Origin: Conidiobolus incongruus B7586
Lineage: Eukaryota > Entomophthoromycota > Entomophthoromycetes > Entomophthorales > Conidiobolaceae
Assembly (NCBI GenBank): GCA_000697335.1
Contig: JNEM01011728.1
Span: 1 to 25,630 of the forward strand
Reading direction: 5' to 3'
Length of the DNA stretch: 25,630 nucleotides
Shown: piece by piece, positions 1-12,789 of the stretch
Layout of the letters: each line of letters starts with the position of its first letter
Position numbering within the stretch: the stretch's first letter is position 1
Made by a program: the position numbers and the translations under genes
Notes under the pieces: model-generated
What the model was told of the DNA's origin: nothing
Seen by the model: only the letters and a program-made list of their open reading frames with translations
Databases searched by the model: none

Positions 1-686
1 AATAGCATATACTATTATAATTAATTATAATGATTAACATTTACTTATTAATAAAATGTTTATTTAAAAAAATTTATAAAAAAGGTTAATTTAATTTAAT
101 TTAATATTTTGATTTGTGTTTTAATAAAAAATTATATTTAAAAATTTAAAATTCATTAATTATAATTATTTATTGTAAAATTTTAAGCTTTTAATAATAT
201 TTTAGTAAGTTTTATTAAACAACAACTACTTTAACTTTTTTTAAGTTTTAGTTAAATTATAAGGTATTTATTTTATATTTTTATTTATTAATTTAAGTTT
301 AAACTTTAATTATATAAAATACTTATAAATCTAATATTAAAATATTTAAATAATTTTTTAATTAAAATAAAAAAGTGTTTTTTAATATATTTTTTCATTT
401 TATTAACAATTAAAAGAATAATAGTTAAAGTTAATTTTTTAAATTTTAATAAATTTTAGATAATTTCTCTCTTAACTTTAAAATAATTTACTTAATTATA
501 AATTCTTAATTTAAATAATATTTTATTATTAAAAGTTATTTATAAATTTTAAATAATTTTAAAGGGTTTATAGTTAAGTTTTACTAATACAAAAATAAAA
601 AACTTTTGATGATTATTATTTGGTTTAAATATAATTAAATTAAATAATTAATTTTAAAAAGTTAATTTATTAATCAAAAAAATTAT

Positions 687-712
<26 letters not shown>
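687..712. repeat. (TA)n dinucleotide microsatellite
   Basis: About 13 uninterrupted TA units inside AT-rich spacer. It is a simple slippage repeat and is likely to vary in length between strains. Confidence 0.9.
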
Positions 713-719
<7 letters not shown>

Positions 720-3026
720 TATATAATTTCTTATTAATATTGTATATATTTATTCATTTCAAACTAATAATATGTTTGAAAAATCAAAAATTAAAAAATT
801 TCTCATTACTTCAAATTTAAAGTAATAATAAAGATTTATAAATCAATTGGAATATATTAAAAATTAATAAAAAAACAAATTGTAATTTAAAATAGCTATA
901 TAATCTAGAATAATTATGTCAATTCTTTAACCTTTTACCAAAGAGATACATTCTTAGCATCAAATCAATTGATACAGCAATATATATATTAGTGAAAAAT
1001 TGAGGATACAAACTATTTCAAATTTATTTAGAATTTTGTATATTTTTCTATATATATTGCTAGTAGTTGGTTATATGTTAGTTTCATGGTAGAAGGAGAG
1101 ATCAAATGTTTATGTAAACAATTTTTAAAGAGATTTTGAGCTGATATGTTTAGACTGTGCTTAATTAATTATATAAGCTAAAATCTTGATAGAGGCTAAT
1201 AAATGTAGAAGATTGCTTGGATATTTTAAGTGAAAAAACGGTGACAATTAAATTGGAATTGAAAATGTGACAGATGTATTAAATGAAATTCTTTAGTTAT
1301 ACTCACAAATTATACTATAGAAATTAAGGTGTTAGTAAATATTATTTTTGTATATTAAGCAATTGATATATGAGTATCTTACCTTTATATCAAAACTATA
1401 AATTTAGCATATATTATATTTCAGAATTCATACTTTGAATAAATAAATCTAAAGTAACCATTTATATTATAGTATATTTCATTTAATAAAACATTTGAAC
1501 AATTTGATATGAAGTACTCAATAATTCAATCTATTTCAATTAGCTAACAATAGAAAAAACGATTAAATATTATTCAAGCCAATTATTAATGTAAGAAAAT
1601 ATTTGAAACTATTCAGCAAAATCAATTTAATGAAATTAATATATTATTCAAATGATATTGATTTCAAAAAGTAAACCAAATTTCAATTATAATGTATTTT
1701 TTTCAAGAGTGATTTTACTGAATAATAATATAGAAAATATTTGTATCAATAACCAATTGCTGTTTAATAATAGAATGATACTATTATTGGTATATACGAT
1801 TCCATAATTTTTAATTGTAAATTTCAAATTGCATTATGATCCAAATAGATTTTAATTTGTGCTTCGAATTTTAATTCATTAATTGTTAAAAAATTATTAT
1901 TGAATTGCCAAGTAGCAATTAAGAAATAAATAATAATTTTAAAAGTATCTAACAGCAATTATTAGGCTCAATAATTAAATTCCGCATAATTTAATGACTT
2001 GTATTAGGTAAATACTTACGATTACTTTGTAAATGAAATGATTTTTGTATTTTGATCATGAATTATGTTATTGATTTTATTATTTATTAAAAAATATAGG
2101 AAAATTGGTTATAAATTAGCAATTAAAATACAAGTAGTTGAATAATAATATATTACTAAGTTAATGTAGTCGAATTAATTTATACAGTTAATAGATATTG
2201 AAATAATGAAATAATTTTTTTCAATCTAACTAATATTATTTATTCTAACAATATATACTTGACTTGGAAAAATAATTGTTTCATTATTTTTAATAATTAT
2301 GCTAACAAAACTAATATATTTAATTATCTCTCATAATTATAATTATAGAATTCTTTTTAGTATATAAATAACAAAATTATTAATAAAAATCATTAATAAA
2401 TTTTAAAAAAAAATTATTACATATAGGTTAAATTTTATACCCGAGTTAAAAATGGTAAATTCAGCATATACTATTAATATTAAATCAAAACTAAGGTATC
2501 TGAATTTATTAATTTATTTTAACTAATAAATTATATTATAAACTTGCAAAAATAATACAAGGAAATATTTTGAATATCCGATATGACTGTATTATTTTTA
2601 TTTTAATTTATCCAAAAATAAATTTGGAAACAAAGAGCATTTATTATAATATTTTTTGGTTGATTAGTTTATTTAAATATGTATCCTTAATTTTAAAGGA
2701 AATTCAATATATAAGATATTAAGAAATCTGAATAGAGCATTAGGTTGATGTCAAATATCTTATCAAATATTTTTTACTCTTTATTTTACTATGTTACATA
2801 TTCTATGAGCTTAACCTATAAGTCACTTAAAAATGTTGTGAATTAATGGGTGAAAAATTTACATTAACAAGGGTTGAACAATAAACTCGATACCTCTAAA
2901 CATAACATTTTCCAAGAACTTGGCATCATTCAAAAATTTTTAACTGTAAAGAAAAATATGAACTTTACACTGCATATATGATATATTGTCTGAAGTTATT
3001 GTGATATTTTGATAATTATAGATTGA

Positions 3027-3034
3027 TATAAAAA
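3027..3034 (+). promoter_or_regulatory. Candidate TATA box of the first MFS gene
   Basis: TATAAAAA sits about 80 nt upstream of the ATG at 3116, a plausible place for a TATA element. In DNA this AT-rich such words occur by chance, so this is only a positional guess. Confidence 0.25.
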
Positions 3035-3115
3035 TGTCTAAGGTCGATTGAATTAATTAGAGAAATCTAACGGTTAATTTCATTATTTCCTTGACAAACT
3101 AGTAAGGTATAGAAC

Positions 3116-4696
3116 ATGATATTACAGTTGTCTTCGAAAGACGAATTGGACAAAGCCATAAGTGATGATAAAACCTATAACAAAGCAAATTTTCCTGATC
3201 TCGAAGTCAACTCCATTGGTTCAAAAACTCCTGAATTGTCTAGCTACGAGCTTTTTACCATTTTATTGGGTATTTTCATGGGAGTATTCGTCTCTGGTGT
3301 CGATGAAACTATTTTGTCCACTTCTAATGATGTCATTACGTCGGACCTTAAGGCAGAAGACTCCATTACCTGGATTGCTACATCTTATTTGATGACAATG
3401 GTGGTCTTTACCCCTCTTTATGGCAAATTTAGTGATATTTTTGGTAGGAAAATGTGCATGTTATTCTCTCTTTTCACCTTCTCGATAGGAAGTTTGGGAT
3501 GTGGACTAGCTGTAAGCATTATAATGTTAATTATATTCCGAGCGATAGCTGGGATTGGAGGTGGTGGTATAGTATCCATTTCATTTATTATTATCTCAGA
3601 TCTAGTGAAATTGGAAGATCGCGGTATCTACCTTGGTTTAATAAGTATAAGTTTTGCTATTAGTAATATGCTTGGCCCTATTTTAGGAGGTGTAATTGTT
3701 GAACACATCAGCTGGAGATTTGTGTTTTTTATCAATTTACCAGTTGCCTTTGCTTTGGCACTGATCGTGATTTTCGTTTTGCCCTTACCTTGGATTGAAG
3801 GTACATTAATAAGTAAACTCAAGAGGGTAGATTACTTAGGAGTTGTCACTTTGAGTATTTCAATCACATTATTCGTCTTGTGTACCACTTGGGGCGATAA
3901 TGAATATGATTGGAAATCTTATCCAGTTATCCTTACTGCAAGCATTTCTTTGATATTTTTTATGATTTTCATTATTATAGAATACAAAGTAGCTATTGAA
4001 CCTGTATTACCCCCTAAAATGTTCAATTCCAATGTAATTATTTGTTCTCTAGTCAATTTCATACTTGGTATTAGTGATTTTACTGTTATCTATTATCTTC
4101 CTGTATATTATCAAAATTTGATGGGAATGTCTGCGAGTCAATCTGGATATATGTTAGCTCCTTTTTTAGTGATTAGTTCAGTGGTTTCAATGCTATCTGG
4201 AATTGTTTGCAGTCGAATTAATTCGTTCAGGATAATGATTTGGATTGGTAGTATTGCAATGGTCGTTGGATCTGGGTTATTATGCTTATTGTCATCTCAG
4301 CTTCCATCATGGTGTATGATTTTCTTCCTTTGTATCTTAGCTTTTGGAATTGGCTGCTCTTATCAAATAACATCGATCGGCGCTCAAGCCTCCTCTAAGC
4401 AAGAATATATCACCATTGTCTCCGGCTTCTTTAATTTCACATTCAACTTTGGCGGGACTATTGGTTTAGCTATAGTTGGTGTGATTTATAATAGTTATGT
4501 TAGTAATTTTCAGGATTTAATTAATGAGGATATGCATAATGAATCCAATCCTCCAAGTGAAGCAATCATAGCATATTATAATGGATTTAGAGCTATATTT
4601 TTTTTCCTTTCAGCTACAAGTGTAATAGGATTCGTATCAAGTTTGTTCTTAAAGAATAAAAGCTTGAAAGTTATTCCAATGAATTCAGAGCATTAA
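3116..4696 (+). CDS. MFS transporter, DHA2 (14-TM drug:H+ antiporter-like) family
   Basis: A 526-residue multi-pass membrane protein encoded without introns. After a hydrophilic N-terminus of about 45 residues, transmembrane helix 1 contains an acidic D-E-T motif (residues 63-65) where the family usually has LDxT. Motif A (GKFSDIFGRK, 103-112) lies in the loop between helices 2 and 3, motif B (FRAIAGIGGGG, 141-151) in helix 4, and the antiporter motif C (NMLGPILGG, 184-192) in helix 5. SWRFVFFINLP (199-209) is the usual DHA2 signature after it. Length and hydrophobic pattern fit 14 helices. Fungal relatives export drugs or toxic compounds, or move basic amino acids into the vacuole; the substrate cannot be read from sequence. 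The ATG at 3116 is the first in frame. A close paralogue lies at 9343-10899 in the same orientation. AATAAA follows the stop at 4711. Confidence 0.93.
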   Translation: MILQLSSKDELDKAISDDKTYNKANFPDLEVNSIGSKTPELSSYELFTILLGIFMGVFVSGVDETILSTSNDVITSDLKAEDSITWIATSYLMTMVVFTPLYGKFSDIFGRKMCMLFSLFTFSIGSLGCGLAVSIIMLIIFRAIAGIGGGGIVSISFIIISDLVKLEDRGIYLGLISISFAISNMLGPILGGVIVEHISWRFVFFINLPVAFALALIVIFVLPLPWIEGTLISKLKRVDYLGVVTLSISITLFVLCTTWGDNEYDWKSYPVILTASISLIFFMIFIIIEYKVAIEPVLPPKMFNSNVIICSLVNFILGISDFTVIYYLPVYYQNLMGMSASQSGYMLAPFLVISSVVSMLSGIVCSRINSFRIMIWIGSIAMVVGSGLLCLLSSQLPSWCMIFFLCILAFGIGCSYQITSIGAQASSKQEYITIVSGFFNFTFNFGGTIGLAIVGVIYNSYVSNFQDLINEDMHNESNPPSEAIIAYYNGFRAIFFFLSATSVIGFVSSLFLKNKSLKVIPMNSEH

Positions 4697-5035
4697 ATTA
4701 TTATACTATAAATAAATATTAACCTCTATGCGTATAGTTTTTTCATATATATCTTATTCTTTATCACAGTATTTATCTGATGATAAATGTTACAAATATA
4801 TCAAACTCACAACAAATATACAAATATTTATAACAATTCTTCAATATAATAAAATATAATTTTTTCTGCTTGTTATTAAAAAATTTATATTACTGCTTAA
4901 TTGGTAAATTTAATATTTTTTAGAAGCATTATAATATATGTATTTCTAATAAACCTGATATTCAAATAACTCTATATCATTATTCATATTGAATATATTA
5001 TGTAATTTGTCGAGATTGTTATTATATTGTTGTTT
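4697..5035. other. AT-rich 3' flank of the first MFS gene
   Basis: It carries AATAAATATTAA at 4711-4722, 15 nt after the stop codon, which may act as a poly(A) signal. The second MFS gene has the same 12-mer at 10905-10916. Nothing else is recognised. Confidence 0.5.
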
Positions 5036-5478
5036 ATGATGGGAAATAACCTCATCAATCACTCAAGAAACTACAATTACCACACTGAATCAAGAAGACA
5101 CTTTGGGAGTCACCCCTTTCATAAACTGGTTGATTACGTCGCTTTCCAAGAAAGACTTGCTCATATCCATCAAAATTAACAATAGTATTGAAAATAAGAT
5201 TACTGTGAGCAACCAATGAATCATCATCTAATTACCCTCATCCCAAAATTATACCATCTTTAAGTTTTCTCGTAACACTCACAGACAGCATTGATTTGTT
5301 ACGAACGTGAGATATTTACTTTATTCAAGGAGCTCAATTCACACTAAGTCATTTTCACTGAATTTAGTGAAGAACATTAATTTCCCGCAACTTTGTGATA
5401 AACCCTCGTTTGTCATTGGCGATTCCCAGTTTAAGTCCAAAAGCCTATTTCCCCCTACATTTATAGTGGTTATTTAGT
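5036..5478. pseudogene. GC-richer decayed coding-like island, family unknown
   Basis: This stretch is visibly richer in G and C than the spacer around it. It shows several 40-60-codon open stretches on both strands with protein-like composition, but no intact gene. On the plus strand one frame stays mostly open across the whole island, interrupted a few times; the minus strand also has coding-like pieces, so the strand is undecided. No motif was recognised. It could be the remains of a host gene or of a mobile element. It sits between the two MFS paralogues and resembles neither. Confidence 0.4.
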
Positions 5479-6659
5479 ATTTTACAATTAAATCCTGGAT
5501 AAATGATCCATTTTTAAATGTTTAGATATATAATAGACAGTATATCAAATACTTTATTATATTCTAAATCTGTTATTAATAATAAAAAATTTAAAATATA
5601 TTTTTAGCCAAATAACTTTGTTATCAAAAAATAATTGTTTTTATAATTCAAATCATCTAATTATGGTATTAAATCGGATTGTTATTGATATAAATTTCAA
5701 CCTGTATCAGAAGAATATTTCAATGAAAATTAATTTGTCAGAATTTTCAATTCAAAAATTTCATTCAATTGATTCAACCCTCCTCAGACTCTTATCTATA
5801 AATTAAATTTCAAGGAATACACTTAAATGCAAGATATTGATATTAATATTGAGTTCATTTTAATCGAATGATTTCACTATTCAATTTAAAGGTTTCTGTT
5901 AAATGTCATTATAATATAGGTCAAATACTTTTATATGATAAAGAATTAAAATTCAATAGAATAAATAATTGATATTTCGGGAGTGAATTTTAGAAATTTT
6001 TATGTTAATTCTTAATGATAATAGTGTCATTGTGCCAATGGAAATAAAATTAAAATATGCTTTTAAATCATTTTTCAATTTCTTAACAAAAGCATAAAGA
6101 AATATTATTATATATTGAATTTTTGATAGTATTAGGGTTCTGGTTATGATTTTTGAGTTCATATGCTTGAGAATAATGGTCCAATAGTCCATCATCAATC
6201 TCATTAATTATGCACTCATTTCTATTTTATTTATAGGATTTTTGTTTACGAATTTCAACTATTTTAATACATTGATCAATTTATTAAACTCATTATATTA
6301 ATATTATACTTTGGATTTGGTTTCAATGATCAAGATCTCAAGCTTTTAACATTCAGTCAACAACATAAATTGCCAAATATTCTTAACTTTATTATGAAGA
6401 ATTATATCTATGATAATATTTTAGAAAAATTTCAACTTAATAAGCCAATATTTTTATAATGTTTATGGATTCTACCTCCATAATTTAAATATCAAATTAC
6501 TAGTTTATTTGGTTATTATGTTTATTAAGATACACCTGTCTAAATTTTCAATCAATTTTTATACAAGGATAAAGAACATATAGATTATATGGTATCATTT
6601 AGCAGCTAGTTCAATAATGAATAAACCGATATTTTACTACTACCTTTAACTATTCACAA
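5479..6659. other. AT-rich spacer between the two GC islands
   Basis: It contains several open frames of about 60 codons (for example at 5618-5806 and 6268-6459), as expected by chance when stops are the main interruption in such DNA. None has a recognisable motif or GC signature of a gene, so nothing is annotated. Confidence 0.5.
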
Positions 6660-7480
6660 CACCTGAATTATCGACAACGATTAAAATTTAGAAAAGTGGA
6701 ACTGAGTAAATGCATCAACGAAACAAAATGATACTGAAAGGCTTCTGGAAAGTAGACTTGCAATAAAGTTCACGTGAATTAATTAAAACGGGCCAAAGAC
6801 TATTAGCGAGATATTTTAAAGGGGTTTTATTAAAATATCAAGATGTAGGGCTTTGCACTGATCGAGATGATCCTCATGCAAATATGTGTCCAGTGACTAT
6901 TCTATAGTGTGATTAATTGTGCGTCAATGTGTTCAAACTCTAATTTCTGTTCTAGTCTGGAATTTTTCATTATCCAAAGATTGTTCCTGATATTTGTAAG
7001 TGGATTACATCCGGAATCTTGACAGACGGTTAAAGTTGAAAGGCGAGCGGACCTCCCGATCCGAGACAATACATAAGAATATTGTCACGAGCCAGGTGAC
7101 TCCCTTCTACCTAAGTGTTTTTGTATTAACCTAATGTTAAAGTTATTTCCCCCTCGCATACTATCTGCCCTTGCTCTATCTTTTAATCGGCCGATGATGC
7201 AAGTCACCGGAGAATCTCATGAATCACCTTATCCAACTTACTCTATAAAAAATCCGGAATTAGAGCTATCCTCAACAAGATAAGTTCGATCTGGGTCCTT
7301 CCAGCTATTTGAGTTAAACCAATAAACTCCCTATCTCCCCAACACTTACCTGAAATTCCCCCAGATCGCTCTCTTTTATCTAAACTACTCTGGACACGGC
7401 TTTCCCAAGACGTGTTAATATTAATATCTTGAAAAACTGGACTCATTAAGCTTGAATTCATGGTTTTTGTATCGAATTTC
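6660..7480. pseudogene. Second GC-richer decayed coding-like island, family unknown
   Basis: About 0.8 kb of strikingly higher GC than its flanks. Short coding-like open stretches occur in more than one frame, chiefly on the plus strand, and a 72-codon open frame lies on the minus strand at 7243-7461. There are several breaks and no intact gene. I see no domain motif firm enough to name, no terminal repeats, and no tRNA-like boxes. A fossil mobile element or a dead host gene would both fit. It shares only an 11-nt pyrimidine word (TATTTCCCCCT) with the island at 5.0-5.5 kb, so the two are not obviously copies of one another. Confidence 0.4.
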
Positions 7481-9342
7481 CAGCGTATTACGCATATTTT
7501 TGTATTGATGGAATTTATTTACCCAATTAGCGTGAAATAAATAAATTATAATATCTATATAAAATCAATGTATCTTATATTAAAATGTAACCTAATTTAA
7601 AATCAAAATCCTTTAAATTCAAATTAATATTACAAAATTATTAAATTATTTTATCATAAAATATTACTTTTGTAAAAAATTTTACACCTTCAATAATGGT
7701 GAAATATTATACATATCAAAATTTTTGTCCAAAACTGACCAAATACAGATGAATTTAAACCTTAATCAATAATATATGGTTAATTTATTTAACCGAAAAA
7801 AATTTTTTGTATTAGAATTATGGTAAAATGACGAATTTTAAAATACAATTGTATATTAAATACTAATAAGAATTTTTGATTTTAGATATCATCATTAAGC
7901 TATCTTAAATATATAATTTTTGGAAATTAAATTTATAAAGATACATATGATATATTCATTAGTACTAAATAATTCTTTTAAAAAGTAAAATATGTTTAAA
8001 TTTCGAAAATTTAATTTTTATCTATAATGAAACTGGCTTTAATAAATAGAATCATTCAAACTGTTTCAATATGCAGAAATATTTTTTTAGTTGTTGAATT
8101 TAATTTATTTAAAATAGACTGGGATTAATTCTGTTTATTATTTTATTGAATTGAAGTCAATTCTGTTTTGAGATAATTGTTAATATTACTTTATTAGTTC
8201 AAAATTACTAACTATTTAAGAAAATATATTAGGTAAATTTCAAATGAATATTAATCATTCTAAACTCTTAAGATGATTTTTAATAATCATTGATATAATA
8301 AAAACCTATGTTTTTTACTATAATAAAAATATTTTAAGAAATACTGGGGAGTTTGATTTTAAATAAATGGAGTTAAGCGTTATTTATACTAAAATAAAAG
8401 AAATAGATTATTTACCTTTTAGCATCTTGATTATCGTAAAATTTTGACCATATTAACTTAGAAATAAAAACATTCATGTTTGCCCAAGATTTAGCGTCTC
8501 AACTCTCGTAATAGAAATTTAGAATATTATTGTTTTAATGTTGATGAGTACATTATAAACTAAAAACTAACTGTCATGTTTGATTATATTAATTATACTT
8601 GATCAATTATGATCTATCATTTTAACTCATTTTTAATTAGTTAAATTCAAAATGAAGTAATAATAATCATTATTGTTATTCAATCATTCATTTCATAATG
8701 ATAAAAAATATTATATAACATATATAAATTGCCAAATTCAATCTGATCATTAAAATTAAGAATGAGTAATATATAAGTTAATAAAATTAGGTAATTTGAA
8801 TGCCATTACTATTTAAAATGCCAGCACGCATAAAATTTAGCTAAAATTTAATGATATACCAATAAAATTTTGCCAACATGTATAGAATTACTTAATGATT
8901 TCAAGATTTCTGAATAGTTATATAATAATGCGGCCATCACTAGTTATAAATGGTTTGGTTATTCAATATTAATGATGTGATATTTACAATAGTATTACAA
9001 AGTTATCAAAGGGTCCAAATTAAAATATCATGCGCTTAATTGTTTAGTCATAAATTAAACTAAAATTTTTTTTCTGGGGTTAATTTACATGATTTTTAGG
9101 TTGGACAATGCCCTGAAAACCGCTACTCCAATTTTTATCCATAAATTAAGCAAAATGTTAAATTGATAATATAAATATCAGCTTCATCCTAATGGTTATA
9201 ATAAATTTTAGTAATATTCAACTATTTTAATAATTTATTAAGGATCGTATTGGTTGATCCAATTAATTTTTGATCCTTTTACTTTCAAGCTCAGGTACTG
9301 TACTTGTATAATATTTTTATTAGTCCAACTTTTTTCAATAGA
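7481..9342. other. AT-rich spacer upstream of the second MFS gene
   Basis: No coding region, RNA gene or repeat was recognised. The last 250 nt form the presumed promoter of the downstream transporter. TATAAATA-like words are present near 9170 but are not distinctive in this background. Confidence 0.55.
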
Positions 9343-10899
9343 ATGAAAATAACTTGCTCTCAAAATGAGTCAAAAATCATAATCAAAGAAAACTATCCGG
9401 ACCTAGAAGTATGTTCCATTGACTCGGAAACACCAGAATTGTCCAAATCTCAGCTCTTCACTATTTTATTGGGTATTTTCCTGGGTGTATTCGTATCGGG
9501 CATTGATGAAACCATTTTATCCACTGCTGAAGAAGCAATCATTACTGAATTTAAGGCATCGAATTACATTACATGGATTGCGACATCTTATCTTATGGCA
9601 ATGGTCGTTTTTACTCCCCTCTACGGAAAATTTTGTGACATTTTCGGTAGAAAAGTATGTATGCTTTTTTCTCTCCTTTGCTTCTCTGTAGGTAGCTTGG
9701 GATGCGGATTAGCTGTTAATATCATCATGTTAATTATATTTCGAGCCATTGCTGGGATTGGAGGTGGCGGTATCGTATCCATGTCGTTTATTATTATCTC
9801 AGATCTAGTGAAATTGGAAGATCGAGGTACTTATTTGGGTATAGTAAGCATTAGTTTTGCTATTAGTAATATGTTGGGTCCTATACTGGGAGGTTTAATC
9901 GTCGAAAATATGAGTTGGAGATTTGTTTTCTATATCAACTTACCCGTTGCAGGAATTTTGGCATTGATTGTGATATTTATTATGCCATTACCTTGGGTTG
10001 AAGGTACGATAATAAGCAAATTAAAGCGAGTAGATTATTTGGGAGTCATCACTTTCAGTCTATCCATTATCTTGTTCGTCTTGTGCACTACTTGGGGCGG
10101 TAATGAGTATGATTGGACATCATATCAAGTTTTAACTACTGCTAGTTTTTCATTATTATTTTTCATTGTTTTCTTCTATATCGAATCCAAAGTAGCTGTT
10201 GAACCGGTATTACCCCCTAAAATGTTCAATTCCAATGTAATTATTTGTTCTCTAGTCAATTTCATACTTGGTATTAGTGATTTTACTATTATCTATTACC
10301 TGCCAATTTATTTTGAAATTTTGAGAGGGATGTCAGCAAGTCAATCTGGATATGAACTAGCTCCTTTTTTGGTAGTCAGTGCATTAGTTTCAATGTTATC
10401 TGGTATTCTTTCTAGTCGAACTCATTCTTTCAGGATTTTTATCTGGATAGGTTGTGCTTCAATGATTGTTGGATCTGGATTACTATGTTTATTATCTCCA
10501 AATCTTCCAAGCTGGTATATAATTCTATTCTCTTGTATTCTATCATTCGGAATGGGTTGCTCTATACAGATGACATCGATCGGAGCTCAAGCCTCCTCCA
10601 AGCCCGAATATATCGCTATTGTCGCCGGTTTCTTCAATTTTACAATGAATTTCGGAGGGACAGTTGGCTTAGCTATTGATGGAGCTATTGTAAATAATTA
10701 TTTCACAGATTTTAAGGACTTGATAGGTTATGGTATTGATCATGCCTCAGAAATTCCTGAAATCGAAATTCACGCTTATTATCATGCATTGAAAGCAATT
10801 TTTTACTTTTTATTGGGAACCTCTGTATTAGGGTTTATATCAAGTCTTTTCTTAAAAAATAGAAGTTTAAAAGGTGTTTCACTGAATCCAGGCCATTAA
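9343..10899 (+). CDS. MFS transporter, DHA2 family (paralogue of 3116-4696)
   Basis: Intronless, 518 residues from the ATG at 9343. An open frame extends 13 codons further upstream but only from a TTG, so the ATG is preferred; it also aligns with the N-terminus of the first copy (shared PDLEV and TPELS). Helix 1 has IDETILST, motif A reads GKFCDIFGRK, motif B FRAIAGIGGGG and motif C NMLGPILGG; about 14 helices are expected. It is roughly three-quarters identical in protein to the first MFS copy by eye, with differences concentrated at both termini and in some helices, which could give a different substrate range. The copies are in direct orientation about 4.6 kb apart. An 81-nt segment at 10207-10287 matches 4004-4084 exactly. 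AATAAATATTAA follows the stop at 10905. Function as an exporter of toxic compounds or an amino-acid transporter is inferred from family only. Confidence 0.92.
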   Translation: MKITCSQNESKIIIKENYPDLEVCSIDSETPELSKSQLFTILLGIFLGVFVSGIDETILSTAEEAIITEFKASNYITWIATSYLMAMVVFTPLYGKFCDIFGRKVCMLFSLLCFSVGSLGCGLAVNIIMLIIFRAIAGIGGGGIVSMSFIIISDLVKLEDRGTYLGIVSISFAISNMLGPILGGLIVENMSWRFVFYINLPVAGILALIVIFIMPLPWVEGTIISKLKRVDYLGVITFSLSIILFVLCTTWGGNEYDWTSYQVLTTASFSLLFFIVFFYIESKVAVEPVLPPKMFNSNVIICSLVNFILGISDFTIIYYLPIYFEILRGMSASQSGYELAPFLVVSALVSMLSGILSSRTHSFRIFIWIGCASMIVGSGLLCLLSPNLPSWYIILFSCILSFGMGCSIQMTSIGAQASSKPEYIAIVAGFFNFTMNFGGTVGLAIDGAIVNNYFTDFKDLIGYGIDHASEIPEIEIHAYYHALKAIFYFLLGTSVLGFISSLFLKNRSLKGVSLNPGH

Positions 10900-12035
10900 A
10901 AATCAATAAATATTAATTAAATATATAATTAGAGTGATTGTATAACATAGATTATGGCTATCAGGTATAAAATAGGCAATTGGAAAAAATTTTCATTTTT
11001 AGATATTTAGTTATTTTAATAATTATACAAATCATTCTCTGGATCTGAGATCTTTTACTCGTTTCAGATATATTGATTAATACTGTTCAGAACTAATCTC
11101 ATCAATATACATTTTCAATATTATATTCATTAATTCACATTAGTTTAAAATATTTTTCATTTTTATTATAAAATCTTTGAAAATATTAATGTGTGTATTT
11201 GGAGAAGATATTATCATTTTTTGAACTGAACGAAATAGTGATATATATTTACCAGTTTTTCAAATTTTTATTCTGATTTTATATATTTCAATTCCAATTT
11301 TAATATTAAGAAATGATATTATATTTATTATACTTGTTTATTTTTATCTATTTTATATTTATTTATTAAAAATATAACTAATTTAGTATCAAATTTATTT
11401 GGTTCAATGGAGCTTGAAAATTTATTAATAAATGGAATTAGATTTCTTCGAATTATCTATATTACAATCAATATTTTTTTATCTCTCTTAAATAGTATAT
11501 AATTTTTTGGAATTTAAATTTATTGAGCTAATTTTGCCAGCCTCAAAATTTTATGACGTGATATTTTTAGCCAATGAATGATGATTACAAAATTTTTTTC
11601 AATACAAAAGGAATTTGATTTGTAATTACTGATTTTGAATATTATGAGTTTTCAAATTAACTATCACTCCAAGTCAATTTTATTACAATTTAATTATAAT
11701 TTGAATTTGTATATTAAAAAATTACATTATTGATATTACTCGAATATTTGTCAGTTTCTAAATAGGATTATAAAAACTTTGATATTAAATTCTATTAAAA
11801 TTATATTTTTATCACTTTAAAATGACCAAAAAGTTGCAAAAAATAATTTTTGATCAAATTATTAATTTCCTTTAAAAGGTTAATTCACTCAAAGCGATAT
11901 TCGCAATATTTTTCAGAGATTTTTAATGATTAGATGGATAAGATTTAAACTGAAAATTGGGATCCTTATAAATACATTGAATTGATCACAAAATTTAACA
12001 GAAAATCAATTTTGAAAAAAAAATAACTATAAAGT
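10900..12035. other. AT-rich spacer between MFS and b561 genes
   Basis: It holds the 3' signal of the MFS gene at its left end and the presumed b561 promoter at its right end. No coding region or RNA gene was recognised. Confidence 0.6.
11967..11974 (+). promoter_or_regulatory. Candidate TATA box of the b561 gene
   Basis: TATAAATA, flanked by a GC-containing word on the left, lies about 60-70 nt upstream of the ATG at 12036. The spacing is typical for a TATA element, but the AT-rich background makes the match weak. Confidence 0.3.
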
Positions 12036-12789
12036 ATGAGTCCTAGCGATCCTTTACTAGATGGATATACTAATATCGGCTTAGATACTACTCCGATCCT
12101 TGATGAAAGAACTTATAAACCTATTACAAGATATAATATGTTGTATTATTTAACTCAATCTCTAATTCACAGTTTAGTTATTGGTATCTTATTTAGTATT
12201 TGGTCCAAGCCCCATATTTTGTTTCTTTGGCACCCTACCTTTGCTATTGTAGGTTTATATTTATTTGTTCAAGGTAACACTTGAATGTCAAAAATGAATT
12301 TACAATGATATTAAATTTTTGTTTCATCAATTAGGTATTTTACAAGTTCAAAGTACTGAGAGTGTTTCCAATCGTATTAAAGGACTGAAATTCCATACCC
12401 TTTTAAATATTTTGGGAACTGTTAGTTTTATCTTATCTTTTACAGTTATTGAAGTGAATAAATTTAGAAATGGAAAGCCTCATTTTTTAAGTATCCACGG
12501 TAAGATAGGATTATTGATAGTTGGTCTTGTCATTCTAGCAGCGCTCGCTGGATCTACATCAGTTTATTTCCCATCGATCTATGGAGGAAGAGCTAGAGCC
12601 AAACTCGTATATAGACCTCACAGGATTTTGGGATATATCACACTGATTATTATTGGATTCAATCTCTATTTGGGACTTTACACGGCATGGGGTGTTAACA
12701 ATTTAAATTATCATTGGATTATTGTTACCAGTATTATAATATTATTCATTTCATTATTTTTGACCATTGATTTAAGAAAGTTCAAATAA
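12036..12789 (+). CDS. Cytochrome b561 domain protein (CYB561D2-like transmembrane reductase)
   Basis: Two exons, 12036-12273 and 12335-12789, joined across a 61-nt GT-AG intron, give 230 residues. Six hydrophobic helices are visible (about 41-57, 62-80, 101-119, 133-153, 177-195, 206-223). Four histidines stand where the family binds its two haems: H66 (in LWHP), H100 (KFH), H134 (SIHG) and H175 (PHR). Spacings of 68 and 75 residues within the pairs are close to those of known b561 proteins. Members pass electrons across a membrane, usually from cytosolic ascorbate or another reductant, to reduce ferric iron or monodehydroascorbate on the far side. There is no DOMON domain, so it is the stand-alone type. 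The electron donor in this organism is unknown. Without the intron the first frame stops at 12284, just after the donor, which supports the splice. Confidence 0.88.
12274..12334 (+). other. Intron of the b561 gene
   Basis: It begins GTAACA and ends TTAG, 61 nt long. Removing it restores a glycine codon and a continuous second helix between LFVQ and ILQV. It contains in-frame stops, so it must be spliced for a full b561 domain. Confidence 0.85.

Larger units (their letters stand above)
1..3115. other. AT-rich spacer, no gene seen
   Basis: No convincing coding region was found on either strand. Base composition is almost pure A/T in the first 900 nt, with a (TA)n run at about 687-712, and becomes slightly less extreme toward 2700-3115 near the transporter. 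A few G-containing stretches (for example about 1070-1260) carry no long open frame and no RNA-gene motif I recognise. A candidate TATA element for the downstream gene lies near its right end. Confidence 0.7.
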